A DNA stretch of 64,000 bases from Desulfobulbus propionicus (GCA_002748735.1 PDTC01000019.1:1-64000), one strand, 5' to 3'; shown: positions 38,175-48,110, counted from the stretch's first letter. Translations and numbers: made by a program. The notes: generated by a model from the letters alone, not told the origin.

Positions 38175-39380
38175 TTATTTCCCCTGATCTCTACGCTCCT
38201 CAAGGGCGCCGGAAGCCGCCTCAACAAATCCCCATCCCAGTTCAGGCAACCAGTACTCTGTTGACAAGAGAATGACAGCATCCTTATGTAACAGCAGCCG
38301 ATCCCAGTCCAGGGGCTCCCCCTGAATAGAGTGGCTTTCAACCTGAACCGGGTCAATTGTCCCGTTATCTGCCGGATAGTGGAAAGACCGTTTGAAGTAA
38401 TACAGGGCATCTACCTCTTCGGATAACCGGGCCTCGGCCATGACCGCCACCAGGGTAAAAAGGAAACTGTCTCCGATAATCAAAAATGAAGGTTTTTCTC
38501 GATGGTCCTGGCTCTTCTGGGGGTGAAAAACCGGATAATCGGTGGCACGACTGATAAATACTGGGTCCCAAAGGTTCAATAGACGGCCAAGATCAGCCTC
38601 CACCGGTTCAGCGCGCCTTCTTTCCACAGCTTTAAGGGGCGGCAGCCTGACTGGTTGAGACATCTGGGTGTTGAGCAATGCTGCAAGTTCCTGCCAGGCC
38701 AGGTATACGCCATACTTGTTCCAGTGGATACCACCGGGCCCGAACAGATGCAGTGCCGGGTTCTCTTTCTTCTGCCGGGCGAAAAGGGCGTGACAGTCGA
38801 CAAAGTGAACGCCATGTTGCTGCAAGGCCTTCACTGCCTGCTGATAGTCTGTCTCCTGGTTTTCCTGAAGTGGAGGACGCAACCAGTCCAGAGAAGGAAT
38901 AAATTCCGGATAAACCTCTGCCTTGCTTGGAGCGATGATGTAGGCAAAGGCCTTCTTCCTGGCCTTGAGCTGATCCTGCAGGCGTCTCAATTGCCGAACC
39001 CGGGTACTGATCAATGTTCCGTCATCAGCAGAGGGTTTATTGAGTTTAGCCACATAGGTTCTCTCATACAACCACCGGTCATCGCCAATGATAACGCTCG
39101 TGCCGGTGCCGCTGGTCACTCGGCCAAAAAGCGAATACTGCAGTTGATTGTAACTTTTCACCAGATGAGGGCGCAGGCCAAAACGAATATTACGCCGCTG
39201 CTCATACTGCCGCTGAAACGCCCCGGTAAACCAGGCGGTCGCCGTCAACTCTGCCTGCGGCACCGGCGGTTCTGCGCCGATGAGCTCGACCTGGGGCAAG
39301 ACTCCCAGGCTATGCTGCAATGTGGGTATCCAGAGCAAACCAATGAAGACTGCACAGTAGACAACCGGTAAGCAACGCAT
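38175..39380 (-). CDS. AlgJ/AlgX-like polysaccharide O-acetyltransferase component
   Basis: A 401-residue protein with an N-terminal membrane anchor or signal (about residues 5-25) and an SGNH-hydrolase-like periplasmic domain. IIGDSF provides the nucleophile Ser. In AlgX/AlgJ the catalytic motif reads D-x-H-W-N; here the segment is FGPGGIHWNKYG, so the Asp position is Gly while His remains. Partner of the MBOAT gene, whose stop overlaps this start (TGATG). Together they would O-acetylate an exported polysaccharide. No alginate polymerase is nearby, so the polymer is unknown. The missing Asp may mean a supporting rather than catalytic role. Confidence 0.8.
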   Translation of the reverse strand: MRCLPVVYCAVFIGLLWIPTLQHSLGVLPQVELIGAEPPVPQAELTATAWFTGAFQRQYEQRRNIRFGLRPHLVKSYNQLQYSLFGRVTSGTGTSVIIGDDRWLYERTYVAKLNKPSADDGTLISTRVRQLRRLQDQLKARKKAFAYIIAPSKAEVYPEFIPSLDWLRPPLQENQETDYQQAVKALQQHGVHFVDCHALFARQKKENPALHLFGPGGIHWNKYGVYLAWQELAALLNTQMSQPVRLPPLKAVERRRAEPVEADLGRLLNLWDPVFISRATDYPVFHPQKSQDHREKPSFLIIGDSFLFTLVAVMAEARLSEEVDALYYFKRSFHYPADNGTIDPVQVESHSIQGEPLDWDRLLLHKDAVILLSTEYWLPELGWGFVEAASGALEERRDQGK

Positions 39381-40828
39381 CAGAATCGAAAGTAAATAAA
39401 AGGGTTAAAACCAACAGAGATCAGCGTGCAAGCCCCGAGCAGAAGCAAAAGGACCGAGCAGAAAAACTGTCCGGTCATCAAAGCCAGAGGCCGCCTCTCG
39501 CTCCAGTTGCGTTGTTCAAAAAATCTGAGCCCCCGGTCCATTGGTAAAAAGGCAAAAAAGGCTGCGATCACCAGAATAACGAACGAGTTACTGTCCAGAT
39601 AATGAGGGCGTATGAGCAGAGACTCTACCGGGATCAGACCAAAAAGGGCCTTGTAGTAGAGAACGGCAGAGGGTAAATCTTCTGCCCGAAAAAGTACCCA
39701 GCCGAGCATCACCAGAACAAATGTCAAAGGTACGCCAATCAGTCGACCCAAACGTCTGGTGCCGGCCAGTGGGTTAACCTTGTCCAGGGAAAGGAACAGA
39801 CCATGATAAGCACCCCACAGGATAAAGTTCCATGAGGCGCCATGCCAGACCCCTGAAAGCAGAAAAACGACCCATAGATTACAGGCTGTCCGAACAGCAC
39901 CCCGTCGGTTTCCGCCAAGGGGAAAATAGAGGTACTCGCGCATCCAGCTGGAAAGTGAAATATGCCACCTTCTCCAGAACTCGGTAAAACTGTGCGCAAT
40001 GTAAGGGGTATTAAAATTCTCCGGAAACTCAAAGCCCATCATCTTCCCCAACCCAATTGCCATATCCGAATAACCGGAAAAGTCATAATAGATCTGCAGG
40101 GAATAACAGAGCAGTCCCAGCCAGGCGCAGCCAACTTCCGGGAGACCGTGCCCGAAGGCAAAGGCCTGATCAGCAACCTGCCCTAGGGTATTGGCAACAA
40201 TAACCTTCTTTGCCAGACCCAGACAAAAACGCCAGATTCCCGACAACATCCGCTGACTGGTATGCAGTCGGCTGCGCAACTGATCAACAATATCGTGATA
40301 GCGCACGATAGGGCCGGCAATAAGTTGGGGGAACATGACCACATACAACAGATATTCATTGTAACTTCTGGCAGGGGGACTGACGCCACGATAGGTGTCT
40401 ACCAGATAACTGAGCTTCTGGAAGGTAAAAAATGAAATACCAATGGGGAGGGCCACCTCACTCCAGGAGAAAGCCGAGTATCCAAACGCGCTGAACAGCT
40501 CCTCCAGTTCACCAATGAAAAAGTTAGCATATTTGAAATAGGCGAGGAGGGCGATATTCAACGACACACCAAGAACCAGCAGGTTTCTCCTTCTTGCCAC
40601 AATGACCCTGTCATATCCTTGCCGGTCATCGACAAAAAAAAGACTAAGGTAATAATCAATGGCCGCTGACAGTAACAGCACGAATATAAATTTTGGTGCC
40701 CCCCACGCATAAAAGACCAAGCTCAGGACAAGCGCGACCACATTTCGGTACCGTGGCGGTGCCAGATAATACGCCGCCAGGGCAACCGGCAAAAAATGGA
40801 AGAGAAAAATAATTGAGCTAAAAACCAT
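39380..40828 (-). CDS. MBOAT O-acyltransferase (AlgI/PatA-like)
   Basis: A 482-residue polytopic inner-membrane protein of the membrane-bound O-acyltransferase family with about 10-12 membrane helices. The AlgI-type motifs WRRWHISLSSWMREYLYFPL and GVWHGASWNFILWGAYHG contain the active-site His residues. It moves acetyl groups from a cytoplasmic donor across the membrane to the AlgJ/AlgX-like partner encoded immediately downstream. The start codon is ATG at 40828. Confidence 0.93.
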   Translation of the reverse strand: MVFSSIIFLFHFLPVALAAYYLAPPRYRNVVALVLSLVFYAWGAPKFIFVLLLSAAIDYYLSLFFVDDRQGYDRVIVARRRNLLVLGVSLNIALLAYFKYANFFIGELEELFSAFGYSAFSWSEVALPIGISFFTFQKLSYLVDTYRGVSPPARSYNEYLLYVVMFPQLIAGPIVRYHDIVDQLRSRLHTSQRMLSGIWRFCLGLAKKVIVANTLGQVADQAFAFGHGLPEVGCAWLGLLCYSLQIYYDFSGYSDMAIGLGKMMGFEFPENFNTPYIAHSFTEFWRRWHISLSSWMREYLYFPLGGNRRGAVRTACNLWVVFLLSGVWHGASWNFILWGAYHGLFLSLDKVNPLAGTRRLGRLIGVPLTFVLVMLGWVLFRAEDLPSAVLYYKALFGLIPVESLLIRPHYLDSNSFVILVIAAFFAFLPMDRGLRFFEQRNWSERRPLALMTGQFFCSVLLLLLGACTLISVGFNPFIYFRF

Positions 40829-41435
40829 AATACTTTCTCCCCGGGAAATATCCGGCAGAGACGCACAACTTTTGCTGTATACGTTATCTGGAGAACCAGG
40901 CTATGCCAAGTTGAAAAAAACGCATTGTTATTGAGCAGCCAAAGGGTAAAAGACCTCTTTTTTACCGTCAATGGGTTAATAGTTCCGAGGCAGAAGCTGT
41001 CACCGCATTCTTTTCTTCTCCCATCTCCTCTCCCGACAAAGTCACTCACATGAGCGGATATTTTCCATCCTCATAACTCTCAGTGTGTTTTGACATATCA
41101 ACCAAAAGAAGGACGGAGACGGGCCCACGATCAATAACAAACATGGTCCTAACAATCCAACATTTTCCATAACGATCAAGCTGAGGCAATGAACCGAGGC
41201 GCTGCTTCGGCGCTCATCTTTCCCGGCCACAAAGAATGGCAGGGCTGGCAAGAACAACTCTGCCACAAGAACATTGACAGACAACAGGCCTGTATGTATC
41301 AGTACACGAGAACTCAAGATCACGTAACCTCGTCCTCTCCTCTATAGCTCACTCCACGATGAACCAAAAGAGGATAGACAAGGCTGAACGTCAGGGTGGC
41401 ACCCCTGGCATAACCCACATCAGGGGCAATGTAGC
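40829..41435. other. Intergenic stretch without a recognised gene
   Basis: About 600 bases upstream of both the MBOAT gene (minus) and the DUF2892 gene (plus). Frames on the minus strand (for example 41042-41323, GTG start) are hydrophobic but lack a ribosome-binding site and any family resemblance. Confidence 0.4.
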
Positions 41436-41651
41436 ATGATTATCACCGACTGGATTCACACCATCGCAGGTACCTTCATTCTTGTCAGCTTGGCTCTGGG
41501 GGTCGATTGCGGCGGCAATCCCTTCTATGTCAGTTCATATTTCCTCTTTTTCACCGCCTTTGTTGGTGCCAATCTTTTCCAGTTCGGCCTTACCAAGTTC
41601 TGTCCGATCGGACTTGTCCTGAAGAAGCTGGGGGTTCCTGAAACCCGGTAG
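41436..41651 (+). CDS. DUF2892 inner-membrane protein
   Basis: A 71-residue protein with two membrane helices. The pattern IHTIAGTFILVSLALG, then FTAFVGANLFQFGLTKFCP, then LKKLGV is the DUF2892 family, often fused to or next to rhodanese or sulfur-transfer proteins in anaerobes. An AGGGG lies about 9 bases before the ATG. It stands alone here, so a role in sulfur handling is only a guess from the family. Confidence 0.85.
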   Translation: MIITDWIHTIAGTFILVSLALGVDCGGNPFYVSSYFLFFTAFVGANLFQFGLTKFCPIGLVLKKLGVPETR

Positions 41652-42164
41652 AGAATATACACGTAACGTTACGACAACAGCTTCTTATCATTCTCAAAAA
41701 GTGGGTTCCATGGCTAACGAGAAAAAAATCGAACAGTGACCATGGGGCAAAGATAAAGCAAACAAGCCTCTATTGAGCAAAAGAAAAAAATAGTACTTAT
41801 CTATAAAGAGTCATAATTTTATTCGAGGACATATAGGACATGTATGCAGTGTAAGTTTTTTGTGCCAACAAAAAAATACACCATTACCAACAATGCGCAG
41901 ATTCATGATAAAGGTGGCGAGCTTGTGTAGTCAATTTCTCCATCATGCTCCCCTTACCGAAGTTACCCATCAGGGTACCAAGCAGCAGGTCAAGTGGAAA
42001 AAAAGATTTTACTTGCTGGACTCAGATGATCGCGAAGTTGTTCTATCACCTGGTTCACGCTGATTCTCTTGGGAAAAGCAGTGATGTTCTCCAATGCTAC
42101 CAAGACAAGATATGCAATCCTGCGTATTAGCAAATCACTTATTAATATGGAGTAAAAAGAGACC
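41652..42164. other. AT-rich intergenic stretch
   Basis: About 510 bases with long A and T runs between the DUF2892 gene and the pentapeptide-OmpA gene. No gene was supported. Possible promoters are too degenerate to call. Confidence 0.35.
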
Positions 42165-43172
42165 ATGAAAACAATATGTTTATTGACTGTATACCTACTT
42201 TCAATGGCTATGGCAGCGGGGAACATCTTTGCAGATCAGCCTGAAACCGTCAATGTTCAGAAAAAAGAAGTCAATATCTTAGGGGAAGGGAGTTCTATTA
42301 ATCTAGAAAACTCGAATGTCAACATCCAAAGTCCCTTTGGGGCAATTAACATAAAAAACCCAGATTCAAATATTACTAAAAGCTTATCCCCAGAAGAGGA
42401 AGTTTCTGCAGAAAATGGTGGGTTCATCAACGGGGAGTTAATTAGCATCAACTTCAGCAACCAGAACCTTGCCGGAAAAAGCTTTGTCAATGCTGAGATT
42501 GTTAATTGTAATTTTACCGGCGCAGATCTTACCGGCGCAGATTTTTCAGGGGCTGATATTATTAATTCAAATTTCAACTATGCTATTTTGACCAACAGTG
42601 TCTTTATCAATGCGACTATAACCGGCAGTAATATATCATTTGCCGACCTTACAAATGCTGATCTTACCAATGCCGATATCGACAATGTTGTAAAAAATGG
42701 AATAATTCTTACTGGAGCTACCCTGACAAACGTTGACATGGATGAATTCATTGAAAATGAATATAGCAGGAAGACTTTTTATCAATCTCAGGATATCATA
42801 AATGCCCTCGCACTGGAAGATTCTCCCGAAGCAAGAATTGATCTCAATGTAAATTTTGCTTTTGACTCAGACCAGCTTACAGCTTCCGGCAAAAAACAGG
42901 TCGCTGAAATTGCAAAAGCTCTTAATACACCATCTCTTCAGGCTGACAGATTCTTACTTGAGGGGCATACAGACGGGGTAGGAAGCGAGGCCTACAATAT
43001 TGACCTCTCGATGCGCAGGGCCTTAACAGTATCCCATACGTTGCAAAACGAATATGGGGTCAAGGTTGAGATGAGAACAAAAGGTTATGGCGAGACAAGG
43101 CCAGTTGCGACAAACGAAACAGAGGCTGGGCGAGCAGTAAACAGACGGGTTTCCCTTGTTAGGCTAAAATAG
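42165..43172 (+). CDS. Pentapeptide-repeat/OmpA-C-terminal-domain fusion protein
   Basis: A 335-residue envelope protein with a Sec signal peptide (cleavage near residue 24, IFADQ). A low-complexity beta-rich section (about 28-85) is followed by pentapeptide repeats of the A(D/N)LxX type (about 88-195), including FTGADLTGADFSGADI and ADLTNADLTNADI. The last 120 residues are an OmpA-like peptidoglycan-binding domain with FAFDSDQLTASGKKQ, EGHTDGVGSEAYN, RRA and NRRVSLV. The repeats would form a right-handed quadrilateral beta-helix tethered to the cell wall. The fusion is unusual. The gene is AT-richer than the core genes. Function unknown; a surface scaffold or stress shield is possible. Confidence 0.88.
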   Translation: MKTICLLTVYLLSMAMAAGNIFADQPETVNVQKKEVNILGEGSSINLENSNVNIQSPFGAINIKNPDSNITKSLSPEEEVSAENGGFINGELISINFSNQNLAGKSFVNAEIVNCNFTGADLTGADFSGADIINSNFNYAILTNSVFINATITGSNISFADLTNADLTNADIDNVVKNGIILTGATLTNVDMDEFIENEYSRKTFYQSQDIINALALEDSPEARIDLNVNFAFDSDQLTASGKKQVAEIAKALNTPSLQADRFLLEGHTDGVGSEAYNIDLSMRRALTVSHTLQNEYGVKVEMRTKGYGETRPVATNETEAGRAVNRRVSLVRLK

Positions 43173-44024
43173 GGATAACCTCCGGGAACTGTTTTGTGTT
43201 TCGCCGCATTAACGACAGGTTAGGAAGGGTAGGTCTCCTTCCTATTCATTTACCTCTGTTAATTTTTCATTTTTTACCCTTCCTACACCTCTTTTAATCA
43301 CGGGGAAGGAAACATCACCAGTTCTCGAAAAACAACGATGTGGCGGTCGGTTCCCCTAGAATCATGACCTTAGGCCCATTTGGCAAAAGGAAAAGGGCTT
43401 CTAAATCAAGGCGCGGTCCGCATTATAGCCAGGGCTGGTTTTGTGCCAAGGCGTTTTCAGGCTTTTTCTTGAACAGAAAGAGCACCCAGGGAAGATCCTC
43501 GCTCCTTCTCAGAAGGGCGTCACCCTCTCCGGCAGCAAAGAGATTGCTGACGCTTTTACCATCGCTCATACTAAACCGGCAGGCCATGATGGTTGTAGCT
43601 CAGCTTGGCAAGGCAAAAACAGGCGGCGAATAGTATATGGGACAGGTTGCCGAAACCGGTTGCAGCAACATGGAATATACAGACGGAATTATCTGCGTTA
43701 GCCCTGGATATATACCGCCATTACAACTCACCGCACCGGGAACGCGATTTTATTTTTGTTGATCTTAACAAAGCCTTTTTACAAGGTAAATTTACTTTTT
43801 GGGACTGACACCTAATCTTTCATGCCACGAACGTCTTTTCAGCATGGCTTGTCAATCCACCCCACCGGACACGCACCTCTCTTATCTTATTGTTTTTTTA
43901 AAAAAATTCTCTCCAAAGGGTGGCCATGTTATTTTTTTATTGTCCCGCTGAGTAAGGCGTCATATAATATAAAACGAAGTGTCACTTGGTTGTCATACCG
44001 AACCGCACCCTGGATGAGAAAAAT
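43173..44024. other. Intergenic stretch with possible gene debris
   Basis: About 850 bases without a supportable gene. TAGGAAGG and CCTTCCTA around 43220 could form a weak terminator-like stem after the preceding gene. Between 43440 and 43780 short frames give protein-like fragments (for example KGVTLSGSKEIADAF, then, in another frame, YTDGIICVSPGYIPP), which may be remains of a lost gene, but no family is recognisable. Confidence 0.35.
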
Positions 44025-44708
44025 ATGCTCCTGCTCCGGCATCAGATACTTTTCACGATAGTACTGCTGGCTCTACCACTGTCCACGATGGCAGAGGAAG
44101 AGAGGCTCGACGAGAGGAGTCCGGCCTGGGACCGTACGGTAAATAGCCTGCTAGTAACGTCGATGTATGGAATTCCCAAAACTGCTGCAGACGGATTCTC
44201 TCTACATCTGAGTGGCACAGGTGATTTCTCTCAGGAAACCATTGCCCCCAAAGCATATCTGAAAGACCAGTCTATCACCTTCAGCTACGATGGTTCCGCC
44301 GGGCTGCTGGGTTTTTCTACGGGCTACATTCTCACCTCCGAACCATCTCAGGACACCCCTGGCACGGTCTTTCTGGGCATTAACGAGTTACCTTTCAATG
44401 ATTTCAGCCCCAAATGCTCGTGGTACATGGCCTTCGGTCTCTCCAGCTCCTACCAGGTGGACGAATTGCTCAACTTTGGTTTTGACTCGACCCTCATACT
44501 CAAGAATGATCCTTTTTCCACCAATGAAGGGCGCGCATTTTCTATGCTGTTCAATATACCGGTAAATTATAATAACTATCTCACCATCACGCCGCAATTC
44601 CAGTGGACCCGAAACTTCCCGGAACTACCACAAGGACTTTATCCGAATGAAGACGGATATACAAGAGACAGCTTCTACGGCGGTGTTTCTCTTAGTTTTT
44701 CCTACTAA
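44025..44708 (+). CDS. Predicted outer-membrane beta-barrel protein
   Basis: A 227-residue protein with a signal peptide (LFTIVLLALPLSTMAEE, cleavage near residue 22). The rest is rich in alternating hydrophobic strands (FSLHLSGTGDF, SITFSYDGSAGLLGFSTGY) and ends in SLSFSY, an aromatic C-terminus typical of BAM-inserted barrels. A family was not recognised. The ATG at 44025 follows a weak GGATGAG. It may belong with the FG-GAP and porin genes downstream as an envelope group, although promoters separate them. Confidence 0.65.
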   Translation: MLLLRHQILFTIVLLALPLSTMAEEERLDERSPAWDRTVNSLLVTSMYGIPKTAADGFSLHLSGTGDFSQETIAPKAYLKDQSITFSYDGSAGLLGFSTGYILTSEPSQDTPGTVFLGINELPFNDFSPKCSWYMAFGLSSSYQVDELLNFGFDSTLILKNDPFSTNEGRAFSMLFNIPVNYNNYLTITPQFQWTRNFPELPQGLYPNEDGYTRDSFYGGVSLSFSY

Positions 44709-44922
44709 CGACCACATGGATCATGGCAAAACATACGCGGCTCAACGTCTTTGAAAAAACAAAATATTGAGTGGCATTTCATATACATTCTCCAGATCCA
44801 TTCAAGAGTTTCTCTCCTGTACAGCCTCTTCCCCCCTTCCAAGAACTCATTTTTCGAGTATAGTAGCTGGAGTATTGCTTATCCTTTTTCCTCGATGATG
44901 ACCCAGGAGCCTTACTGATTCA

Positions 44923-46620
44923 ATGAATATCCATACGTTTCTCCGCCATCGGATGCCTCGTTTTCTCCTCAGTCGTATCAAACTGTCGAGTTTTTTCTGT
45001 CTGCTGATCTTTGCCTTTTCCTGTCCCGTTTCGGCCACGGATCAACAGCAGTCGCCGACTACCATGCTCTTCTTGCCATTCACGGTTGACCTTCCCCCCG
45101 CTTATGCGCACCTGCACACCGGCTTGCCGGAAATGCTCGCCAGCCGGATGACGGCCCGAACGGGAATCCGCCCGATCTATCAAAAGAAGACTCCCAAATC
45201 GAGCAAAACCACACTGGCGAACGACGATTTCGCTCAACTTACCAAAAAAATTCAAGCTGTAGGCGCCAATTATGTGGCCTTAGGGTCCATTAGCACCAAA
45301 GACCAGCAATACGAACTTACCGTACATGTTTTCCCTGGAGTCACAGGTGCACAGGCAACGTTTTTCACAACAGAAGTCAATACGATAGATGAAATTATGG
45401 ATGGTGTTGATAGGCTAAGCTGGGATATTGCCGAAGCCTTATTCGACAAAAAACGCCCTGCACCTGTACACGCCGAATCGACCAAGAGCGGTATAGCCGC
45501 TTTTCAAACTGACCACCCGGAAAAAGCTTACCTGGAAGGCCTTTTCAGCAGTACCACTGTTGCTGGCCTTGAAAACAACGATAATTTCACCCTGATCAAC
45601 AGTCTCTCCAGCCGACGTCTGGATTTTGACGCCGTAGACATGACAATAACTGACCTGGATAGTGATGGAAGCACAGAAATTATCCTGGCCGGGACCTCTG
45701 AACTCAAGCTGTACCAGTTCAACGGCGAGTACTTCCAGCACAAGTCTACCATCGAGCTGCCTGCATATCTGAGCGTCCACGCGATAACAGTAGCGGACAT
45801 CAATGGTAACGGTTTTCCGGAGATCTATGTTTCTGCCAACAATCGCAACCGTCCCTCTTCCCTCCTCCTGGAATGGGATGGCAACACGCTGAAGATGCGC
45901 AAAATATCCATACCATTCTACCTGCGAGCCACCAAGATTCCAGGAAAAGCCCCCTATCTGGTCGGCCAAGCCCCATCTCAAAAAACACCTGCTGGCGGCA
46001 AGATATACGCCATGGAGTTAAGCGAACAAGGGACACTACGTAAAAAAGAACAGCTCCATATTCCCGAGGGGCTCAATCTTTTCGACTTTGTCCGTGCCGA
46101 CATCACCGGAGACGGTTCTTCTGAACTGATTTTCATTGATGCCAATAATTTTCTCGGTGTATCTACACTCAATGGCACGTTACTCTGGCGAAGCAGCGTC
46201 AAGTACGGGGCGAGCTGTAATTACTTTGGCACAAAATCAACCATGGCACTGAAAGAAGACAGGACATACATCCCCACGCGGATAGTCATCCATGACATTA
46301 ACCATGATGGCACGGCAGACGTGCTCATTGGCCGTAACCGCTTGGAACGCGTCAAGTATATGCAACAGATCCGCTACTGGAAAGGCAGTTCACTGGCCGC
46401 GCTCACCTGGAAGGACAGCCGCCTTATTCCCCTCTGGGAAACTCGTCAGCGTAACGGATATATTGCTGGGTATGGGATTGAAGATAAAAACGAACAGGCC
46501 CTCTCCCTCTTTTTTACCGACGGTGTCGGTGACACCCTGTTTTCGTCTCTCTTCCCCGGTGCAGACCCCCTGACACTCCATCAGTATCTGCTGCATGTCA
46601 ACGCGGCAGAAAAAAAATAG
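44923..46620 (+). CDS. Secreted FG-GAP/VCBS repeat protein with TolB-like N-terminus
   Basis: A 565-residue exported protein (hydrophobic signal about residues 18-38, ending PVSA). Residues about 48-165 resemble the small alpha/beta domain used by TolB-N/FlgT-type envelope proteins (LFLPFTVDLPPAYAHL, GLPEMLASRMTARTG). Four or more FG-GAP/VCBS-type calcium loops follow: TDLDSDGSTEIIL, ADINGNGFPEIYV, ADITGDGSSELIF and HDINHDGTADVLIG, which build a beta-propeller. It probably binds calcium and polysaccharide or protein at the cell surface. Similar long frames are common and uncharacterised in Desulfobacterota. Its binding partner is unknown. Confidence 0.8.
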   Translation: MNIHTFLRHRMPRFLLSRIKLSSFFCLLIFAFSCPVSATDQQQSPTTMLFLPFTVDLPPAYAHLHTGLPEMLASRMTARTGIRPIYQKKTPKSSKTTLANDDFAQLTKKIQAVGANYVALGSISTKDQQYELTVHVFPGVTGAQATFFTTEVNTIDEIMDGVDRLSWDIAEALFDKKRPAPVHAESTKSGIAAFQTDHPEKAYLEGLFSSTTVAGLENNDNFTLINSLSSRRLDFDAVDMTITDLDSDGSTEIILAGTSELKLYQFNGEYFQHKSTIELPAYLSVHAITVADINGNGFPEIYVSANNRNRPSSLLLEWDGNTLKMRKISIPFYLRATKIPGKAPYLVGQAPSQKTPAGGKIYAMELSEQGTLRKKEQLHIPEGLNLFDFVRADITGDGSSELIFIDANNFLGVSTLNGTLLWRSSVKYGASCNYFGTKSTMALKEDRTYIPTRIVIHDINHDGTADVLIGRNRLERVKYMQQIRYWKGSSLAALTWKDSRLIPLWETRQRNGYIAGYGIEDKNEQALSLFFTDGVGDTLFSSLFPGADPLTLHQYLLHVNAAEKK

Positions 46621-46689
46621 AACAACTGGCCTGCCTGAACGACTGAACACCGCAGGTAAAAAAAATTAAACCGCTTCAGTAAAAAAAAC

Positions 46690-46718
46690 TTGACAAGCCC
46701 GGAGCCAAATCGTATTTT
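46690..46718 (+). promoter_or_regulatory. Sigma70-type promoter of the porin gene
   Basis: TTGACA (46690-46695) is a perfect -35, and TATTTT (46713-46718), 17 bases later, is a good -10. It lies about 80 bases before the porin ATG. This is the best promoter seen in the window and fits an abundantly expressed porin. Confidence 0.7.
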
Positions 46719-46800
46719 TCCCACAGAATACATTTTTTTACTTTTCCTGTCTCCCGCCCGGGGGCAAGTTAACCAACATTATCTGACAAGGAGATCCAGA

Positions 46801-48039
46801 ATGAAGAAAGTACTTGCTACAGGAGCAGCCCTGATGATGACGGCGGCCGTTGCCTCCACTGCTGCTGCTGAGGTTAATTTCAAGGGTGACGGTCGTGCCC
46901 GTGCGTTCTACAACAGTGGGTACGACTTTGGTAACACCCTCCAGCCGGATGGCACCTATGACGTGCGCAACTCCTTTGGCTGGAGCAGCCGTGTCCGTCT
47001 GCAGTTCGAAGGCAAGGCTGCTGGCGGCGCCAAGGCCGTAGCTCGTATCCGCCTCATCGATACCCAGTGGAGCGGTCCCGAAGACAAATCTCTTGACAAG
47101 AACATCTGGGCTGACAAGGCCTATATTTTCGTCCCCTTCGGCGAGACATGTTCCGCTGAGATGGGCTACACCCAGTTGACCGTTTCCCGTATGACTCTCG
47201 ATGATGTTGATATCGCCGGTGGTAAATTTGCCTATAACGCAGGCGGCCTGACCGTTATGCCGTTCTTCGCGTGGGGCCGTGATGGAGATTACGCCCAGCC
47301 AGCAGACAGCGTAGGTGTTCCCAACGCTAACTGGGTTGACGACAATGACGCCTACGCAGTGGGCCTGTATGTCGCCGGAGAGGCCGCTGACTGGACCATC
47401 GGTGCTGCAGCCTGGGCCGTAAACGATGACAACGTTGATTTTGTCGACTCCGCAACCGGTGAACTTCTCGAGATGAACGACGACGGTGGCTGGACAGGAA
47501 CCATCTTTGTCGACGGTAAGATAGGGGCAATGACTGCTGCCGCTGAACTGGCCTTTGCTGATGCCGACTACCTTAATTCCATGGATGACGGCATGGGCGG
47601 CTTTGTTGAGCTGGGCTTTGCTGCCGATGCCCTGGATGCTCATGTAACCTTTGCGTACACTGCTGACGGCTATGTTCCGGACGGCGATTTTGGCGATATC
47701 AGCGGCTGGCTGATGTTTGGTGGTGGTTCTGCCGTCAATGTCGTCGATTTTAACGGTGGCGACGATATCATGGCTATTGGTGGCCATGTCAACTTTACTG
47801 CCAGCGACGCCCTGTCGTTCTTCGGCAACCTGGTTTACGCCACCTTTGACGCCAACGATAATGGTGGCAGCGGCCTTGACAATGTCTGGGAGGTTTCCGG
47901 TGGTCTCGGATACACCATCAGTGAAGGATGCACCTTTGATTTTGTTCTCGGTTATCTGAGCCCAAGCCTGGATGAGCAGGTGCATGGTAACGACGACGCT
48001 GCCTTTGGTGCAGCCGGAACCCTGAACGTTAAGTTCTAA
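46801..48039 (+). CDS. Major outer-membrane porin
   Basis: A 412-residue beta-barrel protein. The signal peptide (MKKVLATGAALMMTAAVAST, cleavage after AAAE) is preceded by AAGGAG 8 bases from the ATG; longer frames start inside non-coding DNA. The mature part has repeated Gly/Asp/Ala-rich strands and ends TLNVKF, a C-terminal Phe typical for barrels assembled by BAM. Low Cys and high Asp/Asn content agree with an abundant general-diffusion or anion porin of Desulfobacterota. Substrate unknown. It has its own promoter and a strong terminator. Confidence 0.88.
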   Translation: MKKVLATGAALMMTAAVASTAAAEVNFKGDGRARAFYNSGYDFGNTLQPDGTYDVRNSFGWSSRVRLQFEGKAAGGAKAVARIRLIDTQWSGPEDKSLDKNIWADKAYIFVPFGETCSAEMGYTQLTVSRMTLDDVDIAGGKFAYNAGGLTVMPFFAWGRDGDYAQPADSVGVPNANWVDDNDAYAVGLYVAGEAADWTIGAAAWAVNDDNVDFVDSATGELLEMNDDGGWTGTIFVDGKIGAMTAAAELAFADADYLNSMDDGMGGFVELGFAADALDAHVTFAYTADGYVPDGDFGDISGWLMFGGGSAVNVVDFNGGDDIMAIGGHVNFTASDALSFFGNLVYATFDANDNGGSGLDNVWEVSGGLGYTISEGCTFDFVLGYLSPSLDEQVHGNDDAAFGAAGTLNVKF

Positions 48040-48071
48040 GTATTCCGTGTAACACACACGTTGCAAATGAA

Positions 48072-48110
48072 AAAAAAATCGGAACCGCAAATGCGGTTCC
48101 GATTTTTTTT
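48072..48110 (+). terminator. Strong bidirectional rho-independent terminator
   Basis: AAATCGGAACCGCA and TGCGGTTCCGATTT form a 14-bp stem with a 3-base loop. An A-run precedes it and a T-run follows, so it can stop the porin transcript and the convergent histidine kinase transcript alike. Confidence 0.92.

Noticed and set aside
37876-38264. Overlapping plus-strand frames upstream of alaS
   Set aside because: They lack start signals and give low-complexity, non-family translations.
43340-43808. Short plus-strand frames after the pentapeptide-OmpA gene
   Set aside because: Several frames are open but none has a ribosome-binding site, and the protein-like pieces switch frames. Treated as debris, not genes.
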